DNA of 64,000 nt, from contig CM075103.1 in the NCBI GenBank assembly GCA_037576195.1, forward strand, positions 12,028,001 to 12,092,000, written 5' to 3'. Of the stretch, positions 63,859 through 64,000 are shown in pieces (positions within the stretch are counted from its first letter, which is position 1; the number at the start of each line of letters is the position of its first letter). The DNA comes from Phytoseiulus persimilis. Taxonomy: Eukaryota > Arthropoda > Arachnida > Mesostigmata > Phytoseiidae. The position numbers and the translations under genes are program-made. The notes under the pieces were generated by a model. The model worked only from the letters and a program-made list of their open reading frames with translations. It ran no database searches and was not told the DNA's origin.

Positions 63859-64000
63859 GTCCCTCTGACATTTGAAGACAACTATCGGGAGCTTTGTGAG
63901 CCTGAGCTGAATGTGGATTTGGATTTATTCCGATCTCGGACATATGTATGCGTTTCTTTGTGTGGACTTTTTTTAGACTCGCAGATAATTCATGCCTTTG
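63859..64000 (+). CDS. possible exon truncated by the window edge
   Basis: After an acceptor-like TCTGTCAG the frame reads VPLTFEDNYRELCEPELNVD and then LDLFRSRTY, staying open to the end of the window. A donor-like GTATGC follows the tyrosine. It may belong to the gene at 62,861 or to a separate downstream gene. Nothing in it identifies a family. Confidence 0.35.

Overview
This is nuclear DNA of an animal, almost certainly an arthropod. Coding regions are split by short GT-AG introns (mostly 60-250 bases), poly(A) signals follow several genes, and the recognisable proteins are metazoan: the PBAF subunit ARID2, the LC8 regulator ATMIN/ASCIZ, TBRG1, CDK5RAP1, DDX31, mitochondrial ribosomal protein L41, an AIG1/ADTRP-type hydrolase, an MRP-type ABC transporter and MBLAC1. 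Near-50% GC and compact introns would suit a mesostigmatan (for example phytoseiid) mite, but that is inference. No prokaryotic, viral or organelle genes were seen.

Layout. 1-6.3 kb: gene-poor, with a two-finger C2H2 relic at 5.2-5.4 kb. 6.4-7.7 kb (+): TBRG1. 8.9-11.4 kb (-): CDK5RAP1. 15.4-16.7 kb (-): a 13-finger C2H2 protein built from a duplicated five-finger block. 16.7-23.9 kb: gene-poor, repeat-bearing (dispersed repeat, hAT-like termini, a small tandem repeat). 23.9-32.4 kb (+): ARID2 in 14 exons with a roughly 2.1 kb CAA-rich 3' UTR. 36.1-36.8 kb (-): mRpL41, divergent from ATMIN at 37.3-38.7 kb (+). 39.5-41.3 kb (+): an armadillo protein resembling importin alpha without its autoinhibitory domain. 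41.8-42.8 kb (-): AIG1/ADTRP. 43.8-45.9 kb (-): DDX31. 48.6-57.4 kb (-): a 16-exon ABCC transporter, with a decayed copy of its last exon 2 kb further on. 60.0-61.1 kb (-): MBLAC1. 62.9-63.6 kb (+): an unrecognised protein. An exon-like open stretch runs off the right edge.

The genes are mostly unrelated housekeeping or regulatory loci and do not form a functional system. I found no convincing undescribed system. The items most worth a second look are the ten-site LC8 motif ladder in a shortened ATMIN, the duplicated finger block, paired frame breaks in TBRG1 and CDK5RAP1 that look like homopolymer over-calls, a stop-free in-frame intron in mRpL41, a repeat pair with one copy inside an ABCC intron, and the unassigned gene at the right end.

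Exon models were read by eye from splice signals, reading-frame phase and remembered family sequence. The summed exon lengths of every multi-exon model are divisible by three, except TBRG1 and CDK5RAP1, whose frame breaks are described.
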